Source of the DNA: Vibrio ziniensis
Lineage (GTDB): Bacteria > Pseudomonadota > Gammaproteobacteria > Enterobacterales > Vibrionaceae
Length of the DNA stretch: 64,000 nt
NCBI RefSeq assembly: GCF_011064285.1
Contig: NZ_CP049331.1
Coordinates: forward strand, 1,426,001-1,490,000
Direction: 5' to 3'
Shown: one piece after another, positions 1-8,505 of the stretch
Layout: every line of letters begins with the position of its first letter
How positions within the stretch are numbered: position 1 is the first letter of the stretch
The notes under the pieces: model-generated
The model's database searches: none
Seen by the model: only the letters and a program-made list of their open reading frames with translations
What the model was told of the DNA's origin: nothing
Position numbers and translations under genes: made by a program

Positions 1-2
1 GC

Positions 3-1232
3 ATGAACATTTATGGCTTCTGGGGGCTATTAATTGCGAATATTCTCTACGCGCTCCCACAAGCAGTACTTATCATTCGATCGTCCTTAAAGCAGAGTGA
101 CGCTCGTCAGTATGAAGCTGCGAATGTGTTAGGGGCAAGCCAGTGGCACCAGTTTAAAGACATCACTTTATCGGATGCGAAATATGGTCTTCTGAGTGCG
201 GCATTTGTTGTTTTTACTATAACGATTACGGATTTTGGTAATGCGATTGTCATTGGTGGTGATTTTTCCGTGCTGGCGACAGAGATCTATAGTCAGGTTA
301 ATGGGCAAATGAAATTCGGCATGGGTTCAGTCGTCGGTATTATGCTTTTGATTCCGGCTGCAACAGCGGTGTGGATAGAGCGTTCAGCGATGAAGAGCAG
401 AAGCAAAGTCGGCACTCGCGCTACGCTGCCGTACCAGCCAACCCCACTGCGTTCACGAGACATTTCTCTTTTTGCTGTGAACACGCTTATCGCTTTCTGT
501 GTAGCGGCTGTTATTTTCACTGTCGTCGCTGCCAGCTTTATTAAACTGTGGCCATATAACCTCAGTTTTACCCTGTCACATTACGACATCGAATTAGAAG
601 GGGGCTATCTCCCGTTATGGAATTCTATCTGGATATCATTGATGTGTGCGTTGTTCGGCACCGTTTCATTGTTTTTGTTGAGCTATGGTATTCGCTGCCA
701 TAAAGGCAGTGGCCGTAATTTTGCAGTCCTTCTGAGCTCTCTACCCGTAGGGGTGCCGGGGTTGGTGCTGGGTCTGGCGTATGTATTCAGCTTCAATACA
801 GCACAAATGCCATGGGGAATTCTGTATGGTTCTGCTATCTTGGTAGCACTGTGCAATTACTACCACTATCACACACAAGGTTATACCACGATGATGACGG
901 GCATTCGCAGTGTACCGGCAGCGCTCGAAGACGCAACGAAAGTACTGGGTGGTGGCACCTGGCAAATCTTACGTGACGTCTACCTGCCAGCAATGCGTTT
1001 AACTTTGTTATCTGTTGGTGTTTTTCTTTTTATGCGTTCCATGGTATCACTGTCAGCCATCATTTTTCTTGTTTCTCCAACAATGCCACTCGGGTCTGTT
1101 ACTATCATGCGTTTAGATGAGGCAGGATTGACCTCTCAGGCGGCAGCTTTTTCAACATGTGTGATGGGAATTGTCGCGATAATGTCAGTATTATTGCATT
1201 ATCTGACGGGAAAAAGAGACACAGCCAAATAA
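3..1232 (+). CDS. ABC transporter permease, two-domain FbpB/PhnU-like (5' end missing)
   Basis: Inner-membrane permease of a binding-protein-dependent importer. The left window edge cuts the gene; the first Met seen is probably internal, because family members with two fused permease halves are usually well over 500 residues. Two EAA-type cytoplasmic loops that contact the ATPase are visible, one near residues 40-60 (ANVLGASQWHQF) and one near 300-320 (EDATKVLGGGTWQILRDVYL), each followed by membrane segments. It resembles the permeases assigned to ferric iron or 2-aminoethylphosphonate uptake. A DeoR-type regulator follows after 18 bp, so the two are probably co-transcribed. The substrate cannot be fixed from this window; the binding protein and ATPase should lie to the left. 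Confidence 0.85.
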   Translation: MNIYGFWGLLIANILYALPQAVLIIRSSLKQSDARQYEAANVLGASQWHQFKDITLSDAKYGLLSAAFVVFTITITDFGNAIVIGGDFSVLATEIYSQVNGQMKFGMGSVVGIMLLIPAATAVWIERSAMKSRSKVGTRATLPYQPTPLRSRDISLFAVNTLIAFCVAAVIFTVVAASFIKLWPYNLSFTLSHYDIELEGGYLPLWNSIWISLMCALFGTVSLFLLSYGIRCHKGSGRNFAVLLSSLPVGVPGLVLGLAYVFSFNTAQMPWGILYGSAILVALCNYYHYHTQGYTTMMTGIRSVPAALEDATKVLGGGTWQILRDVYLPAMRLTLLSVGVFLFMRSMVSLSAIIFLVSPTMPLGSVTIMRLDEAGLTSQAAAFSTCVMGIVAIMSVLLHYLTGKRDTAK

Positions 1233-1250
1233 CAAGGAACTGAAAAGGAC

Positions 1251-2027
1251 ATGTTAGAAGAAACCAGATTGCATAGAATTTGTGCATTACTTTCAACTCT
1301 CAACCATGTTTCTACGGATATGATTATCCAACATTTGTGTGTATCACGTGAAACTGTAAGACGAGATGTACTCAAGCTGGAAGCGCAAGGACGCTTAAGG
1401 CGCGTACATGGGGGCGTGATATCAAACGATTATGAGCCAGAGCCGCCCCTAATCGTACGCACCAGTGTTAAAGGTAAGGAGAAGCGTGCAATTACCAGTG
1501 CTGCTGTAAAACAGTTACGTTCGGGGCAAACGGTGTTCATTGATGCAGGTAGCACCACATCATTATTAACTGAGCCGCTGATGTCGATGTCCGGACTGAC
1601 GATCATAACGAACAGTCTTGAGATTGCCGGAAAACTCTCTTCAAATGAAAATAACTTACCACTGCAACATGATGTTATCCTACTTGGCGGTCATATGGGG
1701 AGTGTAGCACAGGCAACCGCAGGGGAGGCGACGATCTCTGAGCTATCCCGATATCGAGCAGATATTGCTTTGTTATCGCCGGTAGGTATTTCTGTGCGTT
1801 CCGGTGCCAGCAGTTTTTCACATCAGGAAGCCGCCATTGCGGCTGCGATGGTCAGTCATGCCAAATCGACATTCATTCTTGCAGATAGTAGCAAGTTAGG
1901 GGTCACGAGTCGCATCGTTTATGCTGAGCCAACTCAGATCACTAAGCTAATTACAGATGAAGAAGCCAAATCACATCCGGAATTCCTTGAGATAGAGAAG
2001 GCACTTGGTGACATCATTATTGCCTAG
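1251..2027 (+). CDS. DeoR/GlpR-family transcriptional repressor
   Basis: 258 residues, normal for the family. An N-terminal winged helix-turn-helix (about residues 5-60, with the typical SRETVRRDVLKLEAQGRL stretch and the RVHGG hinge) is followed by a DeoR C-terminal sensor domain with the phosphosugar-binding type motif DAGSTT near residue 98. These proteins usually bind a phosphorylated metabolite and repress the neighbouring catabolic or transport genes. The gene sits 18 bp after the permease with an AAGGA-type ribosome site, so it probably controls that transporter. This hints that the transported compound is a sugar phosphate or organophosphate, but that is inference. Confidence 0.88.
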   Translation: MLEETRLHRICALLSTLNHVSTDMIIQHLCVSRETVRRDVLKLEAQGRLRRVHGGVISNDYEPEPPLIVRTSVKGKEKRAITSAAVKQLRSGQTVFIDAGSTTSLLTEPLMSMSGLTIITNSLEIAGKLSSNENNLPLQHDVILLGGHMGSVAQATAGEATISELSRYRADIALLSPVGISVRSGASSFSHQEAAIAAAMVSHAKSTFILADSSKLGVTSRIVYAEPTQITKLITDEEAKSHPEFLEIEKALGDIIIA

Positions 2028-2277
2028 GACGGTACTGATTGTAGTCATTCAGTAGGTAAGGAGTTGAGCTATCACATATCCTGACCTACATGAATTTTTT
2101 CATATTCAGAGTATTGATTCTCTACAAGTGATTTATCTGCTCGTTGACCTAATTTATCTAATACCTCATTATGTGATTAGTGGAGTATGGTTTCTCCACG
2201 ATGACTTCCTTCCTTATATTTTTATCTGTTAGTCGCTGTATAAGTAATCGGTATCAGTCGTTATTTGAAGAGAAAAA

Positions 2278-2763
2278 ATGTCAATAAAATTAGTGGATGA
2301 AACAACATGGTCTGGAATACTAAAGGTTCAGTCTGAAGTCTATTTACAAGTAGAGCCAGAAAGTATTGATGTGTTGAAAAGCAAATGGTATCAATCTCCA
2401 GACTGCTGTTTTGTCTGTCAGGAAGATAATAATGTCCTAGGATATTTATTAGCGCATTCATGGAATAAAGAAGTGCCCCCTAAGCTATTCCAACCTTTAC
2501 CTGAACAGTCTGATATGTCTGGTTCTATATTGTTTTTACATGATTTAGCAATTTCTAATCAGGTAGCAGGGAAAGGGGTTGGCGCTAAAATGGTTAGCTA
2601 TTTATTAAACGTTGCGATAAGACTTAAATTTGAACAAATCAGGCTGGTTGCTGTTCAAGGCTCTTCTTTGTTTTGGGAAAAGATGGGCTTTACTGAAATT
2701 AAGAATCAGAGTGTTTCACCTACATATGGTGATGGAGCAAAAATAATGAAATACATTCTCTGA
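2278..2763 (+). CDS. GNAT-family N-acetyltransferase
   Basis: 161 residues covering one GNAT fold. The acetyl-CoA binding motif A is visible as the stretch around VAGKGVGAKMVSYLL (near residues 98-112, Q/R-x-x-G-x-G/A type), and the C-terminal part has the usual FWEKMGF element. It would transfer an acetyl group to an amine, but the substrate is unknown. It stands alone on its strand, 250 bp after the DeoR gene, with an AGAG-type ribosome site. A short hairpin with a T-run follows about 40 bp after the stop. Confidence 0.85.
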   Translation: MSIKLVDETTWSGILKVQSEVYLQVEPESIDVLKSKWYQSPDCCFVCQEDNNVLGYLLAHSWNKEVPPKLFQPLPEQSDMSGSILFLHDLAISNQVAGKGVGAKMVSYLLNVAIRLKFEQIRLVAVQGSSLFWEKMGFTEIKNQSVSPTYGDGAKIMKYIL

Positions 2764-2803
2764 ATCAGTATCTAGGCTTCTATAAATCAAAACTGCCCCG
2801 AAG

Positions 2804-2838
2804 TGTGTCAGTCCAAAATTTAAGACACGGTGCTTTTT
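2804..2838 (+). terminator. Possible rho-independent terminator of the acetyltransferase gene
   Basis: A short stem (GTGTC paired with GACAC plus one wobble pair, loop about 14 nt) is followed by TGCTTTTTT. It lies 40 bp after the GNAT stop codon. The stem is weak, so this is only a moderate call. Confidence 0.4.
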
Positions 2839-3191
2839 TCATTAGTTGACCAAATTTTGATAATGACCAAGATGGTTACGATACCAACTATTCGTTGTTG
2901 GCTTACTCTAAGCTAGATCGACTACAAAGCTGACTTATGGAATAGAGCATATTCATTTTGTTACGCTTAGTCATTTTCCTAATGGCAGACATGTGCCTAA
3001 CATTTATTTGTATCAATACTAATTACTGCTAGTAGATTGTCATTCTTATCTATATATTCATAGTTTAATATAACCTTTAGGTCTCTAAATAGCTTTTGAG
3101 ACTGGTCTTCGCAAATATATTTAGTTATCTCTCTAAATTTGTCATATCCTACGTTAAAAGTCAGCAAATAACTCTTAACTACTTATCGGAC
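2839..3191. other. Non-coding stretch without recognised content
   Basis: About 350 bp between the weak hairpin after the acetyltransferase and the next strong hairpin. No convincing open frame with a ribosome site, no RNA gene and no repeat was recognised on either strand. Confidence 0.5.
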
Positions 3192-3224
3192 AAAGCGCCC
3201 AAACTGGGCGCTTTATTGTTTTAA
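3192..3224 (+). terminator. Rho-independent terminator-like hairpin
   Basis: A 9-bp perfect stem, AAAGCGCCC paired with GGGCGCTTT around a 5-nt loop, is followed by ATTGTTTT. The T-rich side is on the plus strand. It lies 430 bp past the nearest plus-strand gene and about 145 bp past the end of the minus-strand LysR gene, so it may protect against read-through from either side. Confidence 0.6.
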
Positions 3225-3358
3225 GACTTATTGATACAAAAAGTAATCAATTTCGCCTGAATTATTGATAATCCCTAACTCAGAAATTTCCAGAACCTTA
3301 TGATGATGATTTATGGGTTTTGACTAAGTGTAAACGTGGCTTAATTCAACAATATTTA

Positions 3359-4312
3359 TTAAGACATTGGCTCGGTTACATCTAAATATTTAGTTGCTAC
3401 AGAATCAAGAGAAGTGACATTGAACAGCTTCGCCTTCTGGATAATAAAGTTGGCAAAATTACTGACATGTGATGGCTGAGTACGCCCTTTTAAAGACACA
3501 AGATAAATAGCACGTTCCAAAACTAAGTCCCGGAATGGAATAATAGCGATATTTTTATCTTTAAACTGAAATAGCGTTAACCCTGTTACAATACTGACGC
3601 CGTAATTGGTAGAAACGAGCCCCATCATAGTTGTTAGCTGCCTTACTTCAAGGCGGTAACTGAATTTTTTATCCATTGTATCCGCTAGCTTATCCATATA
3701 CTGCCGGATACTGGTTCCTGTCTTAAAACCTATTAGGGAATGATCAGTGAGTTCCTCCAACGATACAGTTGGTTTTATCGCAAGGGGATGGTCTTTATGG
3801 CACAAAAGATAAAAACGGTCTGAAAATAAAAAGGTTGAATCAAATGTGTTTATAGAAGGTTGACCTGCCGTAAGAGCAAGATCCGATTCCCCATCCAATA
3901 AGGACTTTAAACAAATATCCCATTGCGTATCATTTAATGAAATATGTGTATCCGGATTGCTATCGCCATATTGGACCAGTATATCGGGTAGCCATTCCAC
4001 CGCCAGAGATGGCAACACACTTAACATTATGTTCCCTTTGTTTCCCGCAGCTCTTGCTTCAATCGCACTAATGGCATCGTCGTGGTTTTGAACTAATCGT
4101 CTGGCAATATCAATAAAATGAATGCCGTCGGCATTCAGCTCAACTTTTCGGGTATCTCTGTCGAACAACCGATAGCCTATTTCTTCTTCTAAACTGGCGA
4201 TCAATGCGCTAAATGCAGGCTGAGAAAGATTGAAAAGTTTCGCAGCCTGAGTGAAGCTGCCGCATTCACTGAGCAGAAGAAAAGCCTTGAATTGTTTTAT
4301 AGATAAGTTCAT
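3359..4312 (-). CDS. LysR-family transcriptional regulator (divergent to the CitMHS-AtuA operon)
   Basis: 317 residues. The N-terminal winged helix-turn-helix (residues 2-60, with SFTQAAKLFNLSQPAFSALI) is followed by a substrate-binding-protein-like effector domain (about 90-300). Transcribed away from the CitMHS gene across a 384-bp AT-rich gap, the classic arrangement of a LysR activator and its target operon. It probably senses the substrate or an intermediate of the CoA-transferase/thiolase pathway. The effector is not known. Confidence 0.9.
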   Translation of the reverse strand: MNLSIKQFKAFLLLSECGSFTQAAKLFNLSQPAFSALIASLEEEIGYRLFDRDTRKVELNADGIHFIDIARRLVQNHDDAISAIEARAAGNKGNIMLSVLPSLAVEWLPDILVQYGDSNPDTHISLNDTQWDICLKSLLDGESDLALTAGQPSINTFDSTFLFSDRFYLLCHKDHPLAIKPTVSLEELTDHSLIGFKTGTSIRQYMDKLADTMDKKFSYRLEVRQLTTMMGLVSTNYGVSIVTGLTLFQFKDKNIAIIPFRDLVLERAIYLVSLKGRTQPSHVSNFANFIIQKAKLFNVTSLDSVATKYLDVTEPMS

Positions 4313-4696
4313 TAGTATTGGCTTTTATTATATGAAACATCACGTTCGATAATATCATTTCTATTTACTATTAAATGTTGGTTAATTCTCATTATTCACA
4401 TTAATTTCACAGAATTCTTATTTTAAATATATCTCACTAAATTGTTTGATGTTTGTAACGCTTTTTTGTAAGTCATTAAAATATAATGATTTTGGTGCAT
4501 TTGTTTTTTTGTTTAGCTTATTTGTTTTTCAAATAAGCTGTGTTATTCGTTTTTTCTATTAATTTATGTTTTTTTCCAATTATACGAAAAAAATCCCATA
4601 TGACAGAATGTGAATATATCGTTTTATGAAAGTTTTAATGCAAAGGTTCAAAAATAAATAACGTGAAAATTTAAAATTAAATAAAAGGAGTGTTCT
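4313..4696. promoter_or_regulatory. Divergent intergenic region between LysR gene and CitMHS operon
   Basis: A very AT-rich 384-bp stretch separating two divergent genes, so it must hold both promoters and probably LysR sites. A symmetric element (T-run, CCAATTATACG, A-run) lies near 4570-4593. The CitMHS ribosome site AAAAGGAG is at 4683-4690. No single operator could be assigned by eye. Confidence 0.5.
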
Positions 4697-5998
4697 ATGC
4701 TGGCTTTTTGGGGATTCTGTTCCATTGCCGTTCTTTTGGCATTAATAATGACCAAGCGTTTATCGGTTATCGTAGCATTGGTTTTGGTGCCGATTGTCTT
4801 TGGTTTACTTGCTGGACTAGGTCCAAATCTGGGTGAATATATTCTTAAGGGATTAAAAGGAGTTGCACCAACTGGCATCATGCTGACTTTTGCCATTCTC
4901 TACTTTTCTGTGATGAATGATGCCGGAATGTTCGACCCAATTATAAAAGGGATAATTCGTTTTGGAGGAAAAGATCCGGTAAAAATCGCAATTGGGACGG
5001 CGGTGATTGCTATGGTCGCTCATTTGGATGGTTCTGGAGCATCTACGTTTTTAGTATGTATTCCTGCTCTATTGCCTATTTATGATCAATTGGGAATGGA
5101 TAGAAAGGTACTTGCGTGTATAGCCGCACTTGGCGCAGGTACCATGAACATAGTTCCTTGGGGAGGACCTTCACTGCGAGCTGCCACTTCTTTAGAAATA
5201 GAAATGACAGATTTATTTAATCCTGTGATCCCTGCATTTTTAGCTGGTTTGGTTACAGTTGTCGCTGTTGCATATTGGTTAGGAAAAAAGGAAAAAAATC
5301 GCATAGCAGCAGTTACGCAGAGTACTGCTTCTATCTCAGATGTTGAAATCGAACATGAAACTGATCAAAGTCTGAAACGTCCAAAACTGGTTATTTTCAA
5401 TGCTCTACTTACTGTGGCCACTATTACTTGTTTGGTTGTTAAGGCTCTGCCATTACCTGCGGTATTTGTGGTTGCTCTAGCGATTGCACTTGTCGTGAAC
5501 TATCCGAACGTAAAAATGCAACAAGAGCGCATTACCGCTCACGGTAAAGCCGCAATTTTAATGATTTCTATTATTTTTGCTGCAGGCGTATTTACCGGGA
5601 TTCTAAAAAATTCAGGGATGATCACTGAGTTAGCACAGGGGTTAGTCGGAGTTGTGCCAGAAAGTTTTGGTGGACATTTACCTGTTTTAACCGCTCTAAC
5701 GTCAGTGCCTGCGAGCTTGTTGTTCGATCCAGATTCTTATTATTTCGGTATCTTGCCGGTTTTATCTTCAGCGGCGGAAGCTCTTGGTGCTAGTGGTACT
5801 GAAGTCGCACGAGGTGCAATTTTAGGGCAGATGACAACCGGGTTCCCCGTAAGCCCATTAACTGCATCAACGTTTTTGTTGGTCGGTCTGGCTGGTGTTG
5901 ACCTTGCCGATCATCAGAAGAAAACCATTCCTTTAGCATTCCTGGTTACTTTAGTTATGACGATTGTGGCTGTCTTAACCGGAGCTATCACTGTGTAA
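4697..5998 (+). CDS. CitMHS-family citrate/carboxylate transporter
   Basis: 433 residues, the usual length. About twelve hydrophobic segments run through the whole protein. The conserved region AHLDGSGASTFLVCIPALLP near residues 98-117 and the glycine-rich GAGTMNIVPWGGP are typical of the CitM/CitH secondary carriers, which take up citrate complexed with divalent metal, or related carboxylates, with protons. Strong ribosome site AAAAGGAG. First gene of a likely operon with the AtuA, CoA-transferase and thiolase genes, so it probably imports the acid those enzymes degrade. Citrate itself would not need a CoA-transferase plus thiolase, which argues for another acid. Confidence 0.9.
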   Translation: MLAFWGFCSIAVLLALIMTKRLSVIVALVLVPIVFGLLAGLGPNLGEYILKGLKGVAPTGIMLTFAILYFSVMNDAGMFDPIIKGIIRFGGKDPVKIAIGTAVIAMVAHLDGSGASTFLVCIPALLPIYDQLGMDRKVLACIAALGAGTMNIVPWGGPSLRAATSLEIEMTDLFNPVIPAFLAGLVTVVAVAYWLGKKEKNRIAAVTQSTASISDVEIEHETDQSLKRPKLVIFNALLTVATITCLVVKALPLPAVFVVALAIALVVNYPNVKMQQERITAHGKAAILMISIIFAAGVFTGILKNSGMITELAQGLVGVVPESFGGHLPVLTALTSVPASLLFDPDSYYFGILPVLSSAAEALGASGTEVARGAILGQMTTGFPVSPLTASTFLLVGLAGVDLADHQKKTIPLAFLVTLVMTIVAVLTGAITV

Positions 5999-6008
5999 AA
6001 AATGATTA

Positions 6009-6030
6009 GCGGGCTGGTAGTACAGCCCGC
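6009..6030 (+). other. Intra-operon hairpin between transporter and AtuA genes
   Basis: A perfect 8-bp stem GCGGGCTG / CAGCCCGC with a 6-nt loop, 10 bp after the CitMHS stop. It is followed by CTTTGG rather than a T-run, so it more likely stabilises the upstream message or partly terminates than ends the operon. Confidence 0.55.
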
Positions 6031-6091
6031 CTTTGGTGGAGCGACACCTCAATTATTACTGCGCAAGTGATTAAGAATTTTAGGAGAAGTT

Positions 6092-7429
6092 ATGAAAACA
6101 ATCAGAATAGGGTCAGGAGCTGGTTATGCAGGGGACCGTATTGAGCCCGCTGTCGAGCTAGCTGAACAGGGCGGAATTGATTATCTCGTCTTTGAGTGTT
6201 TAGCCGAAAGGACGATTGCTATTGGACAAAAACAGAAGCAAACCAATCCTAACAAAGGCTATAACGAGCTGCTCGAAGCCCGAATGCGAGCGGTGTTGCC
6301 TGCATGTAAGAAAAATGGGATCAAAATTCTTTCTAATATGGGGGCTGCGAACCCATTAGCTGCAGGCAAAGTGGTTCTATCTGTGGCTAACGAGCTTGGG
6401 TTAGAAAAGATAAAAGTAGCCATAGTTACCGGAGATGATGCATTTGACCTGTTGATCAAACTAGATTTAACGCTTGATGAAGCAGGAGTTCCAGTATCTG
6501 AAAGTGGTAAACAGATTTTATCTGCAAACGCTTATATGGGTGTAGAAGGTTTGATAACAGCACTTGGAACTGATGCTGATGTTGTTATTGCAGGACGAGT
6601 TGCCGATCCTTCATTGTTTCTAGCGCCTATGATTCATTCTTTTGGCTGGAAGCTGGATGACTGGGAAAGGCTTGGAAAAGGCACATGCATTGGACACTTG
6701 CTGGAATGTGCCGGCCAAATTACCGGTGGGTATTATGCTGATCCAGGATTTAAAGATGTAGAAGGGCTAGATCGTTTAGGTTTTCCTATTGCAGAAGTTA
6801 ATGAAGATGGCGACGCTGTTATCACCAAAGTAGCAGGCTCTGGTGGGCTTGTTTGTGTCGATACCTGTAAAGAGCAGTTGTTGTATGAAATTCATAGACC
6901 AGATCACTACATAACACCGGATGTTGTAGCGGATTTTAGTCAAGTCAGATTTGAAAATGATGGAAAAGACAGAGTTAAGGTTTCTGGCGCTTCAGGAAAA
7001 GCACGTACACAAACACTGAAAGTATCTGTTGGATATGCTGATGGATTCATTGGTGAAGGCGAAATTTCTTACGCCGGAGGAAATGCTGTAGCTCGTGGTG
7101 AACTTGCTTTGGATATTGTTCGCGGACGATTTGATGTCTGTAAGTTCTCCCCAGCTGAAGTTCGGTATGACTTGATCGGTGTAAATGCATTACATGGGGC
7201 AACTCGTTCACAAGATTACACACCATACGAGGTTAGAGCTCGTGTTGCGGCGCGTTGTGGTACTCGTGAAGAAGCAGTAAAAGTCGGAAATGAAGTAGAA
7301 ACCCTTTATACCAATGGTCCGGCAGGTGGGGGTGGGGTAATGAAGTCTGTGAAAGAAATATTAGCTATGGATTCAACTTTGATCCCGAGAGAACAGTTAA
7401 CTGCATTTGTTACTGTGATGGAGGAATAA
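6092..7429 (+). CDS. AtuA-family protein (DUF1446), large part
   Basis: 445 residues resembling the main domain of AtuA, a protein of the Pseudomonas acyclic-terpene (citronellol/geraniol) pathway whose exact reaction is not settled. The N-terminal GSGAGYAGDR, the AGRVADPSLF segment near residue 168, the GHLLECAGQITGG stretch near residue 202 and the C-terminal GPAGGGG are family hallmarks. In other bacteria a second small domain is fused at the C-terminus; here it is a separate gene starting 2 bp later. No geranyl-CoA carboxylase or isohexenylglutaconyl-CoA hydratase is present, so terpene degradation is unlikely. A role in converting a carboxylic acid or its CoA ester ahead of thiolysis is inferred from the neighbours. 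Confidence 0.85.
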   Translation: MKTIRIGSGAGYAGDRIEPAVELAEQGGIDYLVFECLAERTIAIGQKQKQTNPNKGYNELLEARMRAVLPACKKNGIKILSNMGAANPLAAGKVVLSVANELGLEKIKVAIVTGDDAFDLLIKLDLTLDEAGVPVSESGKQILSANAYMGVEGLITALGTDADVVIAGRVADPSLFLAPMIHSFGWKLDDWERLGKGTCIGHLLECAGQITGGYYADPGFKDVEGLDRLGFPIAEVNEDGDAVITKVAGSGGLVCVDTCKEQLLYEIHRPDHYITPDVVADFSQVRFENDGKDRVKVSGASGKARTQTLKVSVGYADGFIGEGEISYAGGNAVARGELALDIVRGRFDVCKFSPAEVRYDLIGVNALHGATRSQDYTPYEVRARVAARCGTREEAVKVGNEVETLYTNGPAGGGGVMKSVKEILAMDSTLIPREQLTAFVTVMEE

Positions 7430-7431
7430 CC

Positions 7432-7737
7432 ATGAAAATAAGAGATATTGCTCACTCTCGTACAGGAGATAAAGGAAACATATCAAATATATCTTTGATT
7501 GCTTTCGATATTAAAGATTACGAACGACTAAAAACTGAAGTTACGGCAGAAAAAGTTAAAGCTTGGTTTGGGGATATTGTCGACGGAGATGTAGTGCGAT
7601 ATGAACTCCCAGAATTAGGAGCAATGAATTTCGTCATGTATAAGGCATTAGGCGGAGGGGTCACACGCTCTTTGGCTCTTGATATGCACGGAAAAGGATT
7701 AAGTTCTGCTCTGTTAGATATGCCTATATCTGGTTAA
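7432..7737 (+). CDS. Small AtuA-like partner protein
   Basis: 101 residues corresponding to the C-terminal domain of longer AtuA proteins, beginning with the typical IAHSRTGDKGNISNISLIAF stretch and ending with a GGGVTRSLALDMHGK segment. It starts 2 bp after the AtuA stop with a GGAGG ribosome site overlapping that stop, so translation is coupled. The tight pairing suggests the two chains form one complex. Biochemical function unknown. Confidence 0.85.
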   Translation: MKIRDIAHSRTGDKGNISNISLIAFDIKDYERLKTEVTAEKVKAWFGDIVDGDVVRYELPELGAMNFVMYKALGGGVTRSLALDMHGKGLSSALLDMPISG

Positions 7738-7762
7738 TTCAGAAATACACTTCAGCTGTAAT

Positions 7763-7790
7763 TAGCATCATTTCTAATCGGATGATGCTA
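7763..7790 (+). other. Intra-operon hairpin before the CoA-transferase genes
   Basis: A 9-bp perfect stem TAGCATCAT / ATGATGCTA with a 10-nt loop lies in the 113-bp gap between the small AtuA partner and the CoA-transferase. TTCC follows and there is no T-run. It could adjust the amount of downstream message. Confidence 0.45.
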
Positions 7791-7850
7791 TTCCAAATAT
7801 TAACCTGAGCTAAAAGTTGAGTAAAACTCAGAGAAAAGAGGCGTTTAACA

Positions 7851-8501
7851 ATGCTTAAAAAAGAGATTTTATCGGCGCAACAAGCAACTACAAAGTTGAG
7901 AAATGGCATGACCATTATGGTGGGTGGATTCATGACAGTTGGCACGCCAGAGAAGTTGATCGACGCTATAGCCCACTCCAGTATTAAAGGACTTACTGTC
8001 ATTTGTAACGATGCCGGTCTTCCTGGAAAAGGCGTTGGAAAGTTAATCGAAAACGGCCAGGTGTCTAAGCTCATCGCCTCCCATATTGGTTTAAATCGTA
8101 TCGCGGGTGAAAAAATGAATTCCGGTGAGATGGAGGTTGATTTAATTCCTCAAGGTACGCTCGCTGAACGAATTCGTTCCGGTGGTGCTGGCTTAGGTGG
8201 CGTCCTAACCAAGACAGGCTTAAATACCCTAGTTGAAGAAGGAAAGCAGAAAGTCATTGTTAATGGCGAAGAATTTTTGCTTGAAGAACCTTTAAAAGCT
8301 GACATAGCACTTCTGAAATCGTCAATCACAGATGTCTATGGTAATACCTCATTTAATAAGACAACGGCTAACTTCAATCCTGTCATGGCAACTGCAGGCA
8401 AACTGGTTTTCGTTGAGCCAGATAGCCTTGTTGAGCCAAACGAAGTTAATCCTAACTTATTTACACTTCCTTCAGTTCTTATTGATTACATAGTGAGGTA
8501 G
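7851..8501 (+). CDS. 3-oxoacid CoA-transferase, subunit A
   Basis: 216 residues, the size of the AtoD/ScoA subunit. The start LSAQQATTKLRNGMTIMVGG and the later GTLAERIRSGGAGLGG are family signatures. Together with subunit B it would move CoA from acetyl-CoA or succinyl-CoA to a carboxylic acid. Fourth gene of the operon; the B subunit begins 4 bp after its stop. The acid substrate is not known; in a standard ato operon it would be acetoacetate. Confidence 0.92.
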   Translation: MLKKEILSAQQATTKLRNGMTIMVGGFMTVGTPEKLIDAIAHSSIKGLTVICNDAGLPGKGVGKLIENGQVSKLIASHIGLNRIAGEKMNSGEMEVDLIPQGTLAERIRSGGAGLGGVLTKTGLNTLVEEGKQKVIVNGEEFLLEEPLKADIALLKSSITDVYGNTSFNKTTANFNPVMATAGKLVFVEPDSLVEPNEVNPNLFTLPSVLIDYIVR

Positions 8502-8505
8502 AGAG

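Noticed and set aside
2278-3224. Acetyltransferase plus hairpin as an integron cassette with attC site
   Set aside because: GNAT genes are common integron cargo in Vibrio, but the hairpin at 3192-3214 is short and lacks the R/L box pattern, and neighbouring genes are not cassette-like.
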